This document shows positions 1 to 8,459 of a stretch of DNA of 36,124 nt, piece by piece. Source of the stretch: Dermatophilus congolensis (lineage in GTDB: Bacteria > Actinomycetota > Actinomycetes > Actinomycetales > Dermatophilaceae); NCBI GenBank assembly GCA_030538115.1, contig JAUNUP010000028.1, positions 1 to 36,124 of the forward strand, given 5' to 3'. Positions within the stretch are counted from its first letter, which is position 1, and each line of letters begins with the position of its first letter. The position numbers and the translations under genes are program-made. The notes beneath the pieces were generated by a model. It was not told the origin of the DNA and did no database searches. It saw nothing but the letters and a program-made list of their open reading frames with translations.

Positions 1-15
1 GGTGCCAAGGCCCCT

Positions 16-139
16 GTGCCGTGGCACCTGTGCTGGAGGGCCACATACGCGCGAACATGTGCCACGGCACCCCCACCGACGAAGGTGCCGTGGCACACGA
101 CCCGCGCCACCTCACCTATCAGCACCAGTGCCACGGCAC
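16..139. repeat. BIME-like array 1: two stem-loop repeat elements in opposite orientation
   Basis: Arm sequences GTGCCGTGGCAC (16-27 and 85-96) alternate with their reverse complement GTGCCACGGCAC (59-70 and 128-139). Each pair starts 43 nt apart and encloses a 31-nt loop, giving two 55-bp units (16-70 and 85-139) separated by 14 nt. Each unit can fold into a 12-bp stem. The unit at 85-139 lies 30 nt beyond the stop codon of the GTPase gene on the minus strand, and read in that gene's sense its loop resembles the stop-proximal loops of the other two arrays. The unit at 16-70 has the opposite polarity. The window edge may cut further units. The structure is directly visible; a role in termination, RNA stability or protein binding is inference. 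Confidence 0.9.
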
Positions 140-169
140 GGGAGGTGGTGGGCAGCGGTTCACGCGGGG

Positions 170-1861
170 TCAGGACTTCAGGGCTGCGTCTAGGCCTTCC
201 CTCGTCGTTCGGTGGGCCGCGAGGATTTCTTCTACCGGGTCGACGATGCGCTTCTGTGCGACTCCGCCGATGGCCTCGTCGAGGCGCTTGCTCACGGCCT
301 CGCGGCGACGGCGAGCGCCGATGCGCGCGAACGGTTTCGACAAAAGCGCGAGCAGTAACCCGACCAGAAGCCCCGCTCCGAGCAGCACCGTCGGCAGCGG
401 CACGTAGCCGACGCGGGGCACGTCGGGCTGCGGGAGCATGAGGTACGACATCACCCCGATGCCCGCGAGCCACACCGCTCCGACGACGACCGCAATGGCA
501 GCGACCCACTGCAGCAACCCGACTGCGCCCCACCACAGCGGGCGCCGGTTGCCGAGCGGAGTCGACATGACGGCCTGGTCGAGCGAATCGGCGAGATCGT
601 CCTGAGCGGGCGCGACCGCATCCTCGATCGCGGTCGCCCAGACTTTCGGCAACCCCGAGACCGCCTCCATCGACAGACGCCGAGTCGCCAGCTCGACACC
701 CGCGCGCGAGGTCGGCGAGGCCGCGGGCAGTGACGAACGCTGCAGCAGCTCACCGAACCCGTCCGGCGGCGCCGTGACCTCCTTGGGGTTCTTCTTCGCC
801 TCCAGCCGCAGCCGCTTCATCGGGTCGGGCTTGAGGTTGCGGGCCCAACGGAGGAACGGCCACCCGGTGGAGGCGACGGCCTGGCGGCGGTAGTCCTTCT
901 CGACGGCGTCGAGCACGATCGGCACGCCGGCCGTACGCCCGAGCGCGGAGACGAGGTTACCCGCCACGTTCTCGGGCAGCACCGGCTCGGAGTCGCCGAC
1001 GTACCCGCGCAGCGTGCGCGCGTGCCGGTGGATGTCACCGATGAGCCGCTCCCGCGCCGCGGTCTTGGCCGCGACGGCCTCCGCGAGCGCGAGCCCGAGC
1101 TCGTGCAGCCCCTGCCCGGAGATCGAAGAGGTGAGCAGCACCTTCGTGCCGCCGAGCCCGTCGCGTTCGAGCAGCCGCTCGAGGTCGGCCTTGCACGCGG
1201 CCTGCTCGGCCTCGGTGAGCCGGTCGGCCTGGTTGAGCAGCACGAGCGAGACCGTGCGGTGGTCGGCGGCCTTGGCGAGGTAGTCGTCGTGCAGCACCGC
1301 GTCGGCGTATTTCTGCGGGTCGGTGACCCACACGAACAGGTCGGCGAGTTCGAGCACCCGGTCGACTTCGGCGCGGTGAGCGGCCTTGTAGGAGTCGAAG
1401 TCAGGCAGGTCGAGCAGCACAAGCCCGTCGAGATCGACGTCCCCGGCCCGACCGGTCTGCCCCTCCGGCACCCGGTGGCGCTCTTTGACGCCGAGCCAGT
1501 CGAGCAGCTCGACGGCGGCGTCTTCGCCCCAGACCGCCGCGCACGTGGAAGTCGTCGTGGGCCGCAACCGGCCGACATCCGACACGAGCGCACCCACGAA
1601 GGCATTGAACATCGTCGACTTGCCGCTGCCGGTGGCGCCCGCGAGCGCGACGACGGTGTGCCCGCCGGAGATCGCCATGCGGGCGGCGGCCTTCTCCAGC
1701 GCCTTGCGAGCGGAGGCCGTGTCGTCGGCCGGCAGGTACTTTCCTCCCGCGTCGAGGGCCGCCATCATCCCTTCGAGTCCCGCACGGAGGCGAGGCACCG
1801 AGCCTCCGGAAGGCCCGGTAGGGATGGACGGGTTGACTCGGCTGGGCGGGCGGGCGTTCAT
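170..1861 (-). CDS. Dynamin-like/YfjP-type P-loop GTPase with C-terminal membrane segments
   Basis: 563 aa. The G domain has a P-loop GATGSGKS at residues 75-82, a Thr-rich switch (LRPTTTST) at about 100, a G3 motif DLPDFDS, and NQAD as the G4 base-recognition motif. A long middle region is followed by two hydrophobic stretches near residues 440-470 and 490-515 and a basic C-terminal tail, so it is probably a membrane-associated GTPase. The order (GTPase, helical region, membrane hairpin) resembles bacterial dynamin-like proteins and the actinobacterial GTPases usually annotated as YfjP or 50S ribosome-binding GTPase; the exact role is unknown. The ATG overlaps the stop of the upstream GTPase gene by 4 bp (ATGA), so the two are translationally coupled and probably act together. 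A stem-loop repeat array follows the stop codon. Confidence 0.85.
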   Translation of the reverse strand: MNARPPSRVNPSIPTGPSGGSVPRLRAGLEGMMAALDAGGKYLPADDTASARKALEKAAARMAISGGHTVVALAGATGSGKSTMFNAFVGALVSDVGRLRPTTTSTCAAVWGEDAAVELLDWLGVKERHRVPEGQTGRAGDVDLDGLVLLDLPDFDSYKAAHRAEVDRVLELADLFVWVTDPQKYADAVLHDDYLAKAADHRTVSLVLLNQADRLTEAEQAACKADLERLLERDGLGGTKVLLTSSISGQGLHELGLALAEAVAAKTAARERLIGDIHRHARTLRGYVGDSEPVLPENVAGNLVSALGRTAGVPIVLDAVEKDYRRQAVASTGWPFLRWARNLKPDPMKRLRLEAKKNPKEVTAPPDGFGELLQRSSLPAASPTSRAGVELATRRLSMEAVSGLPKVWATAIEDAVAPAQDDLADSLDQAVMSTPLGNRRPLWWGAVGLLQWVAAIAVVVGAVWLAGIGVMSYLMLPQPDVPRVGYVPLPTVLLGAGLLVGLLLALLSKPFARIGARRRREAVSKRLDEAIGGVAQKRIVDPVEEILAAHRTTREGLDAALKS

Positions 1862-3576
1862 CGGGCGGCCTTCACGTTGGCGGATGCGTCGAGCAGCCGG
1901 TGGGGCAGGTCGTAGTCGAGCGCGACCGGGTCGAGGGCACTGCGCACATCGGCCTGCTCTTGGGCGAACAGTTCTTCGGCGCGTTCGAGGAGGCGTTTGC
2001 GGGCCTTGGTCGCGAGGTTGCGAACGGCCTGGTCACCGAACACGGCCTCCAGCAACCGCTGGGCCAGCACAGCCGAACCGCCGGCGATGCCCACCTCCCC
2101 GCCGGTGATGCCGGCGGTGTGGCTGAACACGACGAGCATGAGCACGAACCCGATCGAGTTGACGCCGATGGCCAGCACGCGCGCGGTGGTGCGACGGTCT
2201 TTGCCCTCCTCGCCGACGAGGGTGAGGATGTCGCCCTGCCACGCCCGCACGAGACGGTCGGTCTCGGTGACGAGGGAGTCGGGGGTGCGGGCCACGTCGG
2301 GCCGCGCGTCGGTGATGCGCTCGCCTCCGGGTACGGCCTCCCAGCGACGCACCACGTCGGCGCGAGCCTGCTGGGCGTGGGCGTAGAGCAGCTCGGCGAC
2401 GCCGGACTGCAGCGCCTCCCCCAGCTCGGCGCCGGGTGCTGGACGGCCCGTGACGGCTGCGGTGATGCGGTCGCGCAAACGCCCGAACCCGATCTCCACC
2501 GACTTGAGAAACTCACCGGTGCCGACGAATTCGTGCCACCGGGCGAGCACCTCGCCGCGCAGCAGAGATCCGTCGCTCATCCCCTGCGAGACCCGGTCGA
2601 GCGCGGCCGCGTACTCGGTGGTGATGATCGCCTCGAGCTGCTCCCGCGTCTGGATCTGCATGGAGTACGAGTCGGCGAGCGAGCTGGTGCGCCGGTCGAG
2701 GGAGTCGAGTGCGCCGGCCAATGTGCGCTTGACCACCGTGCCGCGGGCGCGAGCGTCGTCGCCGAGCTGCCCGAGCCACTCCTTGAGCGGCTGTGTCTGG
2801 AAGAGCGGCAGCAGCCCGTTCTCGTCGAGCGGCACCTCGCTGATCGTGAACACCGGTGCGTGGCGCAGGCCCTCGGTGATGAGCATCTCGGCGAGGTGCT
2901 CACTGATCGCGTCTTCGGCTCCGGGGGGCACCCGGTCGAGCACCATCGCGATCGAGGTGCCGCGCTCCACGGCATCCCGCAGCAGCTCCCACGGCACGGC
3001 GTCGGCGTACCGGGCGGCCGTCGTGACGAAGACCCACAGGTCGGCGGCCGCGAGCAACTGCCGCGCGAGGTCGCGGTTCGCGGAGACGACCGAGTCGATG
3101 TCAGGAGCGTCGAGCAGCGCCACTCCGGGCGCCACCCCCTCGGAGGCGACAAGCCGCACCGCCCCCGGGTCGTCGGCTGCAGGTGACTGCCCTCCGGCCT
3201 CACCCGAGATGCGCACGAGGTTCGGCAGCACGCGAGGAGTCGTGAACCAGCCCGCATCTTCAGGGTGGTGCACGAGCACCGACGCCCGCGTGGTCGGCCG
3301 CAGCACGCCACTGCGGCTAACCACCGAGCCCACCAGTGAGTTGACCAGCGTCGACTTTCCCGCGCCGGTCGACCCTCCGACGACCGCCAGCAAGGGCGCG
3401 TCGAGGTTCTCGAGCCTGGGCAGGATGTAGTCGTCGAGCTGGTTGAGCATCGTGCCGACTGCTTCGCGGGCGTGGGCGGCCCCGGAGACGTCCAAGGGGA
3501 ACGTCGTGCGGGCCACCTCCTCGCGCAGTTCGCGTACTGCGGTCAGCAGTTCGCCCGTTTCGTATCCCACCTGCAC
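1858..3576 (-). CDS. Dynamin-like P-loop GTPase, partner of the downstream GTPase
   Basis: 572 aa. P-loop GGSTGAGKS at residues 67-75, a switch LRPTTRAS, and G3 LLDAPDIDS. The position where NKxD is expected reads VLDRVP, so the guanine-specificity motif is not canonical, unlike the NQAD of its partner. A hydrophobic segment lies near residues 465-485 (VLAIGVNSIGFVLMLVVF) with a Gly/Ala-rich stretch after it, then a charged C-terminus. The pairing of two divergent GTPases in one operon is reminiscent of actinobacterial DynA/DynB-type pairs, but assignment to that system is inference. The GTG at 3576 has its purine-rich stretch (AGAGGA) only about 3 nt upstream; the GTG two codons later (3570) is better spaced and may be the true start. 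Confidence 0.82.
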   Translation of the reverse strand: MQVGYETGELLTAVRELREEVARTTFPLDVSGAAHAREAVGTMLNQLDDYILPRLENLDAPLLAVVGGSTGAGKSTLVNSLVGSVVSRSGVLRPTTRASVLVHHPEDAGWFTTPRVLPNLVRISGEAGGQSPAADDPGAVRLVASEGVAPGVALLDAPDIDSVVSANRDLARQLLAAADLWVFVTTAARYADAVPWELLRDAVERGTSIAMVLDRVPPGAEDAISEHLAEMLITEGLRHAPVFTISEVPLDENGLLPLFQTQPLKEWLGQLGDDARARGTVVKRTLAGALDSLDRRTSSLADSYSMQIQTREQLEAIITTEYAAALDRVSQGMSDGSLLRGEVLARWHEFVGTGEFLKSVEIGFGRLRDRITAAVTGRPAPGAELGEALQSGVAELLYAHAQQARADVVRRWEAVPGGERITDARPDVARTPDSLVTETDRLVRAWQGDILTLVGEEGKDRRTTARVLAIGVNSIGFVLMLVVFSHTAGITGGEVGIAGGSAVLAQRLLEAVFGDQAVRNLATKARKRLLERAEELFAQEQADVRSALDPVALDYDLPHRLLDASANVKAAR

Positions 3577-3823
3577 ATCCTCTCGCGGGTTCCCCCCGAT
3601 TCCAGGCCCATAGTGACCGACATCAGGGCTCGGAGCCAGTGGGACAGGCGGTATAACGCCACGGGAATACCCGCGAGTACGTCGCGGCGTGACTCGGCGA
3701 GGCGGCGGCGTGACAGCAATGCGGCCACCACGCGGGATCAGGTCGACCGCTCAGTACGCTCGCTCGGCTGCCGATGGGAACGTCATCGCCACGGACGGCG
3801 CTGCCCACTCACGGAGGAGAACC

Positions 3824-4330
3824 ATGTCAACCTGCGCAGTCGACGAGCGCGACCACCTCGTCACCACGGGCTCCGCCCCTGCCTCGGACCAGCCGAGCCC
3901 GGGAGACATCGCCTCGCTGACGGCCCGCCTCGCGCGTAAGCGTGCGCAGGCCGACGCCGCGGGCACGCCGGAATCGAGCGACTCCGCCCTGTTCGCGGCC
4001 GTGGCGCGCCAGGCCCAGGCCGCGGAGGCAGCCGTCGCGACAGTCGAAGCAGCCGCAGCAATCGCCGAGGACACACAGGACGCAGGGGCGCCGTCACGCA
4101 CCGCGTCGTGGGCCTCCACACCCAGCGTCGAGCGCGAGACTCCCCACGCGGCTGACACACCCCGTGTCTTCGCCTCGTCGGTGGGCGGCATCGCCTGGCC
4201 GGGAACGCCCGGCGCAGACCCCACCGCGTGGCTCGCCGCTCAACTCGACCGGTTCAGCCACGGAGACCACATCGATCCCTACGCCGAACTCATGCTCCGG
4301 CGAGCCGGCTTCGCACCTGGCGCACGCTGA
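3824..4330 (+). CDS. Hypothetical Ala-rich protein
   Basis: 168 aa from an ATG preceded by a strong ribosome-binding site (GGAGGAGAA at 3813-3821). The frame is open further upstream, but this start has the clear signal. It is very rich in Ala, with a long stretch of low complexity, predicted mostly helical, at about residues 25-85 (repeated Ala/Glu/Gln), then a Pro/Thr-rich linker. The C-terminus is more ordered and ends in HIDPYAELMLRRAGF. No signal peptide or membrane segment is seen, and I do not recognise the family. Its 3' end overlaps the 3' end of the convergent gene on the minus strand by 41 bp (4290-4330). Confidence 0.65.
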   Translation: MSTCAVDERDHLVTTGSAPASDQPSPGDIASLTARLARKRAQADAAGTPESSDSALFAAVARQAQAAEAAVATVEAAAAIAEDTQDAGAPSRTASWASTPSVERETPHAADTPRVFASSVGGIAWPGTPGADPTAWLAAQLDRFSHGDHIDPYAELMLRRAGFAPGAR

Positions 4331-4781
4331 GCACGTGCTCGTCACGCAGCACACCTGCGGCCCATTCGATGTCGTCCCAGACCTCGGCGAGCTCGCCGTG
4401 CCAGGCCGCCGTCACCCCGGGCAGCCAGCCCCAGGCCTTGTCCTGATCTCCGACCACACGGTGCAGTAGAGCTGCGACCTTGGTGTTTGCGTCGTCGACC
4501 ACGTCACGGTCGCCGCACGTGGCGCTGATGCGCGACGGATCGAAGGCGTCGTCACCCTGCACGATCTCCACGTCCATGGCCCCGCAATGCCGTTCGGCCC
4601 AAGGCCCCGCGTAGGCGACGAACGGCGCACCCGCCTCCTCGACGCAGTCACGCGGCAGCAGCTCGCCGATGCGAAGCCGCAGGTTCGGGTCGGCTCCGCG
4701 CTTGGCGGCGGCCACGAGGTGCCCCGCCTGGTGGTACGACCACCCCGTGAAACTGCCCATCTTGATGTCGCTCGTGTACAC
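4290..4781 (-). CDS. Degenerate M41 (FtsH-type) metallopeptidase-like protein
   Basis: 163 aa. Near the N-terminus it reads SYHQAGHLVAA, which matches the HEAGH zinc/catalytic motif of FtsH-type M41 peptidases except that the catalytic Glu is Gln. Later come YAGPWAE, similar to the GG-x-AAE region of M41 domains, and a helical segment starting DVVDDANTKV. There is no ATPase domain and no membrane segment. If the motif assignment is right, zinc could still bind but hydrolysis should be impaired, suggesting a binding or regulatory role (inference). The start is a GTG preceded by GGGGG; an ATG seven codons downstream is an alternative. It is divergent from the CsoR gene and overlaps the convergent Ala-rich gene at its 3' end. 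Confidence 0.65.
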   Translation of the reverse strand: MYTSDIKMGSFTGWSYHQAGHLVAAAKRGADPNLRLRIGELLPRDCVEEAGAPFVAYAGPWAERHCGAMDVEIVQGDDAFDPSRISATCGDRDVVDDANTKVAALLHRVVGDQDKAWGWLPGVTAAWHGELAEVWDDIEWAAGVLRDEHVLSVRQVRSRLAGA

Positions 4782-4942
4782 GTATCCCCCAATACGTGCC
4801 CGGATCCCCCGGGCATCTCCCCCGTCGATCGCCGGCAGACTCGCGGCGATCCGTTCTCAACCCTAACGACCGTCCAACTTCGCGGGTCGTGACACATGTC
4901 GACAACTCGGCACAGTGGCGGAGCCCGGGCGACGCGGGCAGA

Positions 4943-4958
4943 ATACCGACCTGGGTAT
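4943..4958. promoter_or_regulatory. Candidate CsoR operator
   Basis: ATACC (4943-4947) and GGTAT (4954-4958) form an inverted repeat with a 6-nt centre (GACCTG), starting 42 bp before the ATG of the CsoR-family gene. CsoR operators are GC-rich palindromes with TACCC/GGGTA-like half sites, so autoregulation by copper is a reasonable inference. One half (ATACCG) deviates from a perfect ATACCC. Confidence 0.5.
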
Positions 4959-4984
4959 ATCCGACGACTTCGGAGGCGATCAGC

Positions 4985-5311
4985 ATGGAGCAGATCCAGG
5001 GGCTGCCCAACGAGGAGCACGCCGGCCACCCGCCCGGCTACATCAGCGAGAAGGCCCGCTACCTCGCCCGACTCAAACGCATAGAGGGCCAGGCCAGGGG
5101 CGTTCATCGCATGGTCGACGAGGGCCAGTACTGCATCGACATCCTCACCCAGATCTCCGCGATGACCAGCGCGCTCGAGAACGTGGCACTGGGACTGCTC
5201 GAAGACCACCTACGCCACTGCGTCGCCGACGCGGCAGGCACGGGCGGCGAGGTGGCGGAGGAGAAGCTCGCCGAGGCGGCACAGGCGATCCGCCGCCTGG
5301 TGAAGTCGTAG
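4985..5311 (+). CDS. csoR: CsoR-family copper-sensing transcriptional repressor
   Basis: 108 aa, the usual length for the CsoR/RcnR (DUF156) family of all-helical tetrameric repressors. The family signature KRIEGQARGVHRMV is at residues 31-44. The copper ligands of CsoR are present as Cys50 (QYCID) and the His75-x3-Cys79 pair (HLRHC), the C-H-C fingerprint of Cu(I) sensors rather than the nickel or formaldehyde branches. The ATG at 4985 follows GGAGG at 4972-4976; upstream in-frame codons lack such a signal. A candidate operator lies at 4943-4958. No copper ATPase or chaperone gene is next to it, so the regulon must lie elsewhere or the gene mainly regulates itself. Confidence 0.88.
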   Translation: MEQIQGLPNEEHAGHPPGYISEKARYLARLKRIEGQARGVHRMVDEGQYCIDILTQISAMTSALENVALGLLEDHLRHCVADAAGTGGEVAEEKLAEAAQAIRRLVKS

Positions 5312-5344
5312 CCAACACAACGGTCTTCGTGTCGACCACGTCGG

Positions 5345-5418
5345 CGCCCCCGGCAGGACTCGAACCTGCGACCGAGTGATTAGAAGTCACTAGCTCTATC
5401 CAGCTGAGCTACGAGGGC
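5345..5418 (-). tRNA. tRNA-Arg (anticodon TCT)
   Basis: 74-nt cloverleaf on the minus strand. The acceptor stem GCCCTCG pairs with CGGGGGC (one G-T). The D-arm has TAGCTCAGCTGGATAGAGC, the anticodon loop CTTCTAA gives anticodon TCT, and the T-arm carries GGTTCGAGTCC. The 3' CCA is not encoded; the discriminator is G. Confidence 0.95.
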
Positions 5419-5587
5419 CTGCGAACCGGACATGCCCGTCCGCGCGGAACAGCCTACCGTGACCCCGCCCACATTCTGACGCGCGACTGTCGTGGCCACC
5501 GGCGCTCGTGGCCGCCGGACAGGGCGCCCCGGTAGCTGCGAGGTAGCCGCGAGGTGGCGGGGCACCAAGGCGTCTACGCTGGCAGTC

Positions 5588-6352
5588 GTGAGCGCAGGCG
5601 TCCGCGTCGATGTCTTCTCCTCGACGATCCGCCCCGTCGGCGATCGTCGGGCGCTCTTCGACGCCACCGAACAGCGCCGCCTCGACGGCCTGTCCCGCGC
5701 TACGGAGCGCGACCTGTACGCCACCGCCCACCTGCTGCTGCGCACAGGCCTCGAACTCGTCACCGGAATCCCGGCCGAGGAGCAGCGATTCGACCGCCTG
5801 TGCCGCTCGTGCCTCGAACAGCACGCGCCGGTGCGGCTCGCGCCCCCCGGGTCTCCTGACGCGGCGTTGCTCGGCCGGAGCCGCTGGTCCACCCCCCACG
5901 TGAGCCTCTCGTACTCCGAGCAGCGGGCGATCGTGGCGATCTGCTCCGACCGCGAGGTGGGCATCGATATCTGTCACTGGTCGACGACCGACTTCACGGG
6001 CTTCTCCGCGATCTCGCTGACTCCCGACGAGGCGGGCGAACTGCTCGATTTCGCGGCACCCGACGTGCCGTGGGCCAAGGCGACCTGGTGGGCGCGCAAA
6101 GAGGCCCTGTTCAAGGCCGCCGGCTATTGGCTCGTCGTCGACGGATCGTCGGCGCGCGTCTCCCCTCCTGATGCGGAGCCCGAATTGCTGGGCTGGTACG
6201 ACGAACTCCCACGCCCGCAAGTCGAACTCGTCGACATCCCCGTGCCCGGCTCGTACACGTGCGCCCTGGGGGTGGCGGGTACGGACCGACCCGACTACCG
6301 GCTCGTCGACGCCACCGGAAACGTCGTGGCACTCGCTGAGCGCGCCTGGTAG
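5588..6352 (+). CDS. Sfp-type 4'-phosphopantetheinyl transferase
   Basis: 254 aa from a GTG start. It transfers the phosphopantetheine arm of CoA to the conserved serine of acyl or peptidyl carrier domains. HVSLSYSEQRAIVAI (104-118) and VGIDI (124-128) form the metal/CoA-binding core, and WWARKEALFKAAG (167-179) is the second signature with Glu172 and Lys176. The second acidic ligand found in Sfp (GIDIE) is replaced by Cys129, as can happen in divergent members. The frame is open upstream to 5492, but the region just after the tRNA looks non-coding and the GTG gives the normal family length. The two carrier domains of the megasynthase at 20411-27865 are obvious candidate substrates (inference). 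Confidence 0.87.
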   Translation: MSAGVRVDVFSSTIRPVGDRRALFDATEQRRLDGLSRATERDLYATAHLLLRTGLELVTGIPAEEQRFDRLCRSCLEQHAPVRLAPPGSPDAALLGRSRWSTPHVSLSYSEQRAIVAICSDREVGIDICHWSTTDFTGFSAISLTPDEAGELLDFAAPDVPWAKATWWARKEALFKAAGYWLVVDGSSARVSPPDAEPELLGWYDELPRPQVELVDIPVPGSYTCALGVAGTDRPDYRLVDATGNVVALAERAW

Positions 6353-6374
6353 GGGCTGCGGGAACAACCGGCGG

Positions 6375-7172
6375 CTAGAGATCCCGGGCGTTCGCCAGCA
6401 CGGGCAGCACCTTGCGCGCCTTGGGCACGGAGGTCGGATCGATGTCGACGAGCAGCAGCTCCTCCCCTGCGCCCGCCGAGGCGAGCACGCGACCCGAGGG
6501 TGCCACAGCGATCGAATGCCCCACTCCGAGCGGTGCCTTGCCTTCGACTGTGCGTCCCACGGCCTCGGGGTCGGCCTGTCCGCAGGCGAGCACGTACGTC
6601 GTCGCGTCCATGGCCCGGGCCGCGGCGAGGGTCTGCCAAGCGGTCACCTTGCCCTCGCCCGCGCCCCACGAAGCCACCACGAGCGTCGCCTCCGCGCCCA
6701 GCCTGGCCAGCGCCGTGAACAGGCGCGGGAATCGGATGTCGTAGCAGATCGCCAGCCCGAACCGCACGCCGCCGATCTCTACCGTGACGACGTCGTCTCC
6801 GGGATCGACCGTGTCGGACTCCGCGAACCCGAACGCGTCGAAGAGGTGGATCTTGTCGTAGCTCTCCTCCACTCCCGGCCCGGTGACCAGCAGCGTGTTA
6901 CGCACGTGGCCCGCGTCCGATCCGGGGGTGAACATGCCGACCGCAATCACGATCCCGTGCTCCCGAGCGATGGCGCGCACACCCTGCGCCCAGGGTCCGT
7001 CGAGCGGCTCGGCGATGTCGGTCAACCGATTGCCGAAGGCCCGCATCGTCGCCTCCGGAAACACGACGAGGTCGGCGCCCGCCTCGACCGCCTTCGCCGA
7101 CCAGGCCGCCATGAGTTCGAGATTCGCGGCCAGGTCGGCCGAGCTGTTGATCTGGGCGAGGGCGACGCGCAT
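6375..7172 (-). CDS. Carbon-nitrogen hydrolase (nitrilase superfamily, Nit1/Nit2-like amidase)
   Basis: 265 aa, normal length for single-domain members. The catalytic triad is visible: Glu40 (VVFPEAT), Lys107 (YDKIHLFD) and Cys143 (AICYDIRFP). The YDKIHLFD and CYDIRFP motifs are those of the Nit/deaminated glutathione amidase and omega-amidase branch, so a repair or scavenging amidase acting on small cytosolic amides is likely; the substrate cannot be told from sequence. The ATG is preceded by GGAGGAT at good spacing. It lies downstream of the PrsW-like gene on the same strand with a 57-bp gap, so co-transcription is possible. Confidence 0.88.
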   Translation of the reverse strand: MRVALAQINSSADLAANLELMAAWSAKAVEAGADLVVFPEATMRAFGNRLTDIAEPLDGPWAQGVRAIAREHGIVIAVGMFTPGSDAGHVRNTLLVTGPGVEESYDKIHLFDAFGFAESDTVDPGDDVVTVEIGGVRFGLAICYDIRFPRLFTALARLGAEATLVVASWGAGEGKVTAWQTLAAARAMDATTYVLACGQADPEAVGRTVEGKAPLGVGHSIAVAPSGRVLASAGAGEELLLVDIDPTSVPKARKVLPVLANARDL

Positions 7173-7229
7173 ACGGATCCTCCGGTCAGGTCGGTTCGCG
7201 AGAGGGGGCTCTGCGTCAGTCTCTCGCAG

Positions 7230-8390
7230 TCAGCCGAGCAGCGCCCTGCAGCGCTGGATCGAGTCGAGCAGCGTCTTCTCCCGGTCCACCGCGTCCGGGC
7301 CGGCAGCGCCGCTGCCCATGCGTTTACGGAGCATCGCGAGTTCAACGGCGTCATCCTGAAACGCCTGCATCGCGGAGGAGCCCGCCGAGCCCTTCACGGA
7401 GCGGGCCCACTTGCGTGCCGTGCGACGCTCGCGCAGGTCGGTGAGCATTCGCACCTCGGCGGCCGAAAGCCAGCCGTAGTCGGCGTAGACCTGCAGGTAA
7501 CGGCCCATCAGTCGGCCCTCGCGGTACCGGGCCCACGCCGCGAACGCGATCGCGACCACGAACACCGGCACCTGGAATGCCAGGTAGGAGTACCAGAACC
7601 CACCGGCTCCGGCCACGGACGAGAAGTTCCACGCCGAGTGCAGACCGATCGCCACGAGAAGACCCGCCAGCGGCGCCAGCAACCGCATCAGCCCGGAAGG
7701 GCGGTGTACCGCGAACCCGACTGCGATACCAAAAGCAGTCGTGAACAGGGGGTGCGCGAACGGGCTCACCAGTCCGCGCACGATGAAGACCGCGACCATG
7801 CCCTCGGCTCCGGCTTCGTTGAACGCCCGGCCGAAGTAGAGGATGTTCTCAGCGAACGCGAACCCCGAGGCCACGATGCCCGCGTAGACGATGCCGTCGA
7901 TCACCCCGTCGAATTCGTCGCGGCGCAAGAACAGGATGAACAGCACGCCGAGACCCTTGAGCGACTCTTCGACGATGGGCGCGACGGTGACGGCCGTGAC
8001 AGCCTCGGGGTCAGCCGTCGTGGAAGCGAGGATCAGCATCGACCCCGTATTGAGCACCAGCGCCGTCGCGGTGGCGATCACCGCTCCCCACACGAACGCG
8101 AGCACGAGAAACCTGGTCGGCTCGGCCTCGTACGCGTCGAGCCACATGAACGCCGGTACGACGATGCCGAGCGGGATGAACGAGACCGCAGTGGCCAACA
8201 GGGCCGTGTGCCACCCGACCTCCGCGCCGATCACCTGCGGCAGGCCCCACGCGGCGAACAAGAACACCACGGTGGTGAACGCGAGCACGAGCCAACGGCG
8301 CAGCAACGGCCTGCGCGACCGGTTCACACCCGCCAGGGCCGTGGCTTCGATGGGCCCTCCGGGGCCAGACGAGCCGGACTCGCGCTCCAT
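7230..8390 (-). CDS. PrsW-family intramembrane metalloprotease
   Basis: 386 aa with about eight hydrophobic segments and a soluble C-terminal tail from about residue 290. Motifs of the PrsW/CAAX-protease-like superfamily are present in order: EESLKG (Glu141, Glu142, Lys145), FAFAENILYF (Glu181, Asn182), AHPLFTTAFG (His213) and HSAWN (His251). In Bacillus PrsW performs site-1 cleavage of an anti-sigma factor; here the target is unknown and no anti-sigma gene is adjacent. The ATG at 8390 follows GAGGAGAA. A longer reading frame to 8672 would run antisense into the oligoribonuclease gene and is not supported. The gene is divergent from orn with only 69 bp between starts. Confidence 0.87.
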   Translation of the reverse strand: MERESGSSGPGGPIEATALAGVNRSRRPLLRRWLVLAFTTVVFLFAAWGLPQVIGAEVGWHTALLATAVSFIPLGIVVPAFMWLDAYEAEPTRFLVLAFVWGAVIATATALVLNTGSMLILASTTADPEAVTAVTVAPIVEESLKGLGVLFILFLRRDEFDGVIDGIVYAGIVASGFAFAENILYFGRAFNEAGAEGMVAVFIVRGLVSPFAHPLFTTAFGIAVGFAVHRPSGLMRLLAPLAGLLVAIGLHSAWNFSSVAGAGGFWYSYLAFQVPVFVVAIAFAAWARYREGRLMGRYLQVYADYGWLSAAEVRMLTDLRERRTARKWARSVKGSAGSSAMQAFQDDAVELAMLRKRMGSGAAGPDAVDREKTLLDSIQRCRALLG

Positions 8391-8459
8391 CTGCTGTTCT
8401 CCTCGCCTTGCCCGCGGTGTCTCGGCGACCAGGGTATGCCGGGTGAGTAGGGTTGTCGG

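Noticed and set aside
6171..8450. 759-aa open frame on the plus strand
   Set aside because: Antisense to the nitrilase-family and PrsW-like genes, low-complexity His/Arg/Gly-rich translation, no recognisable domain.
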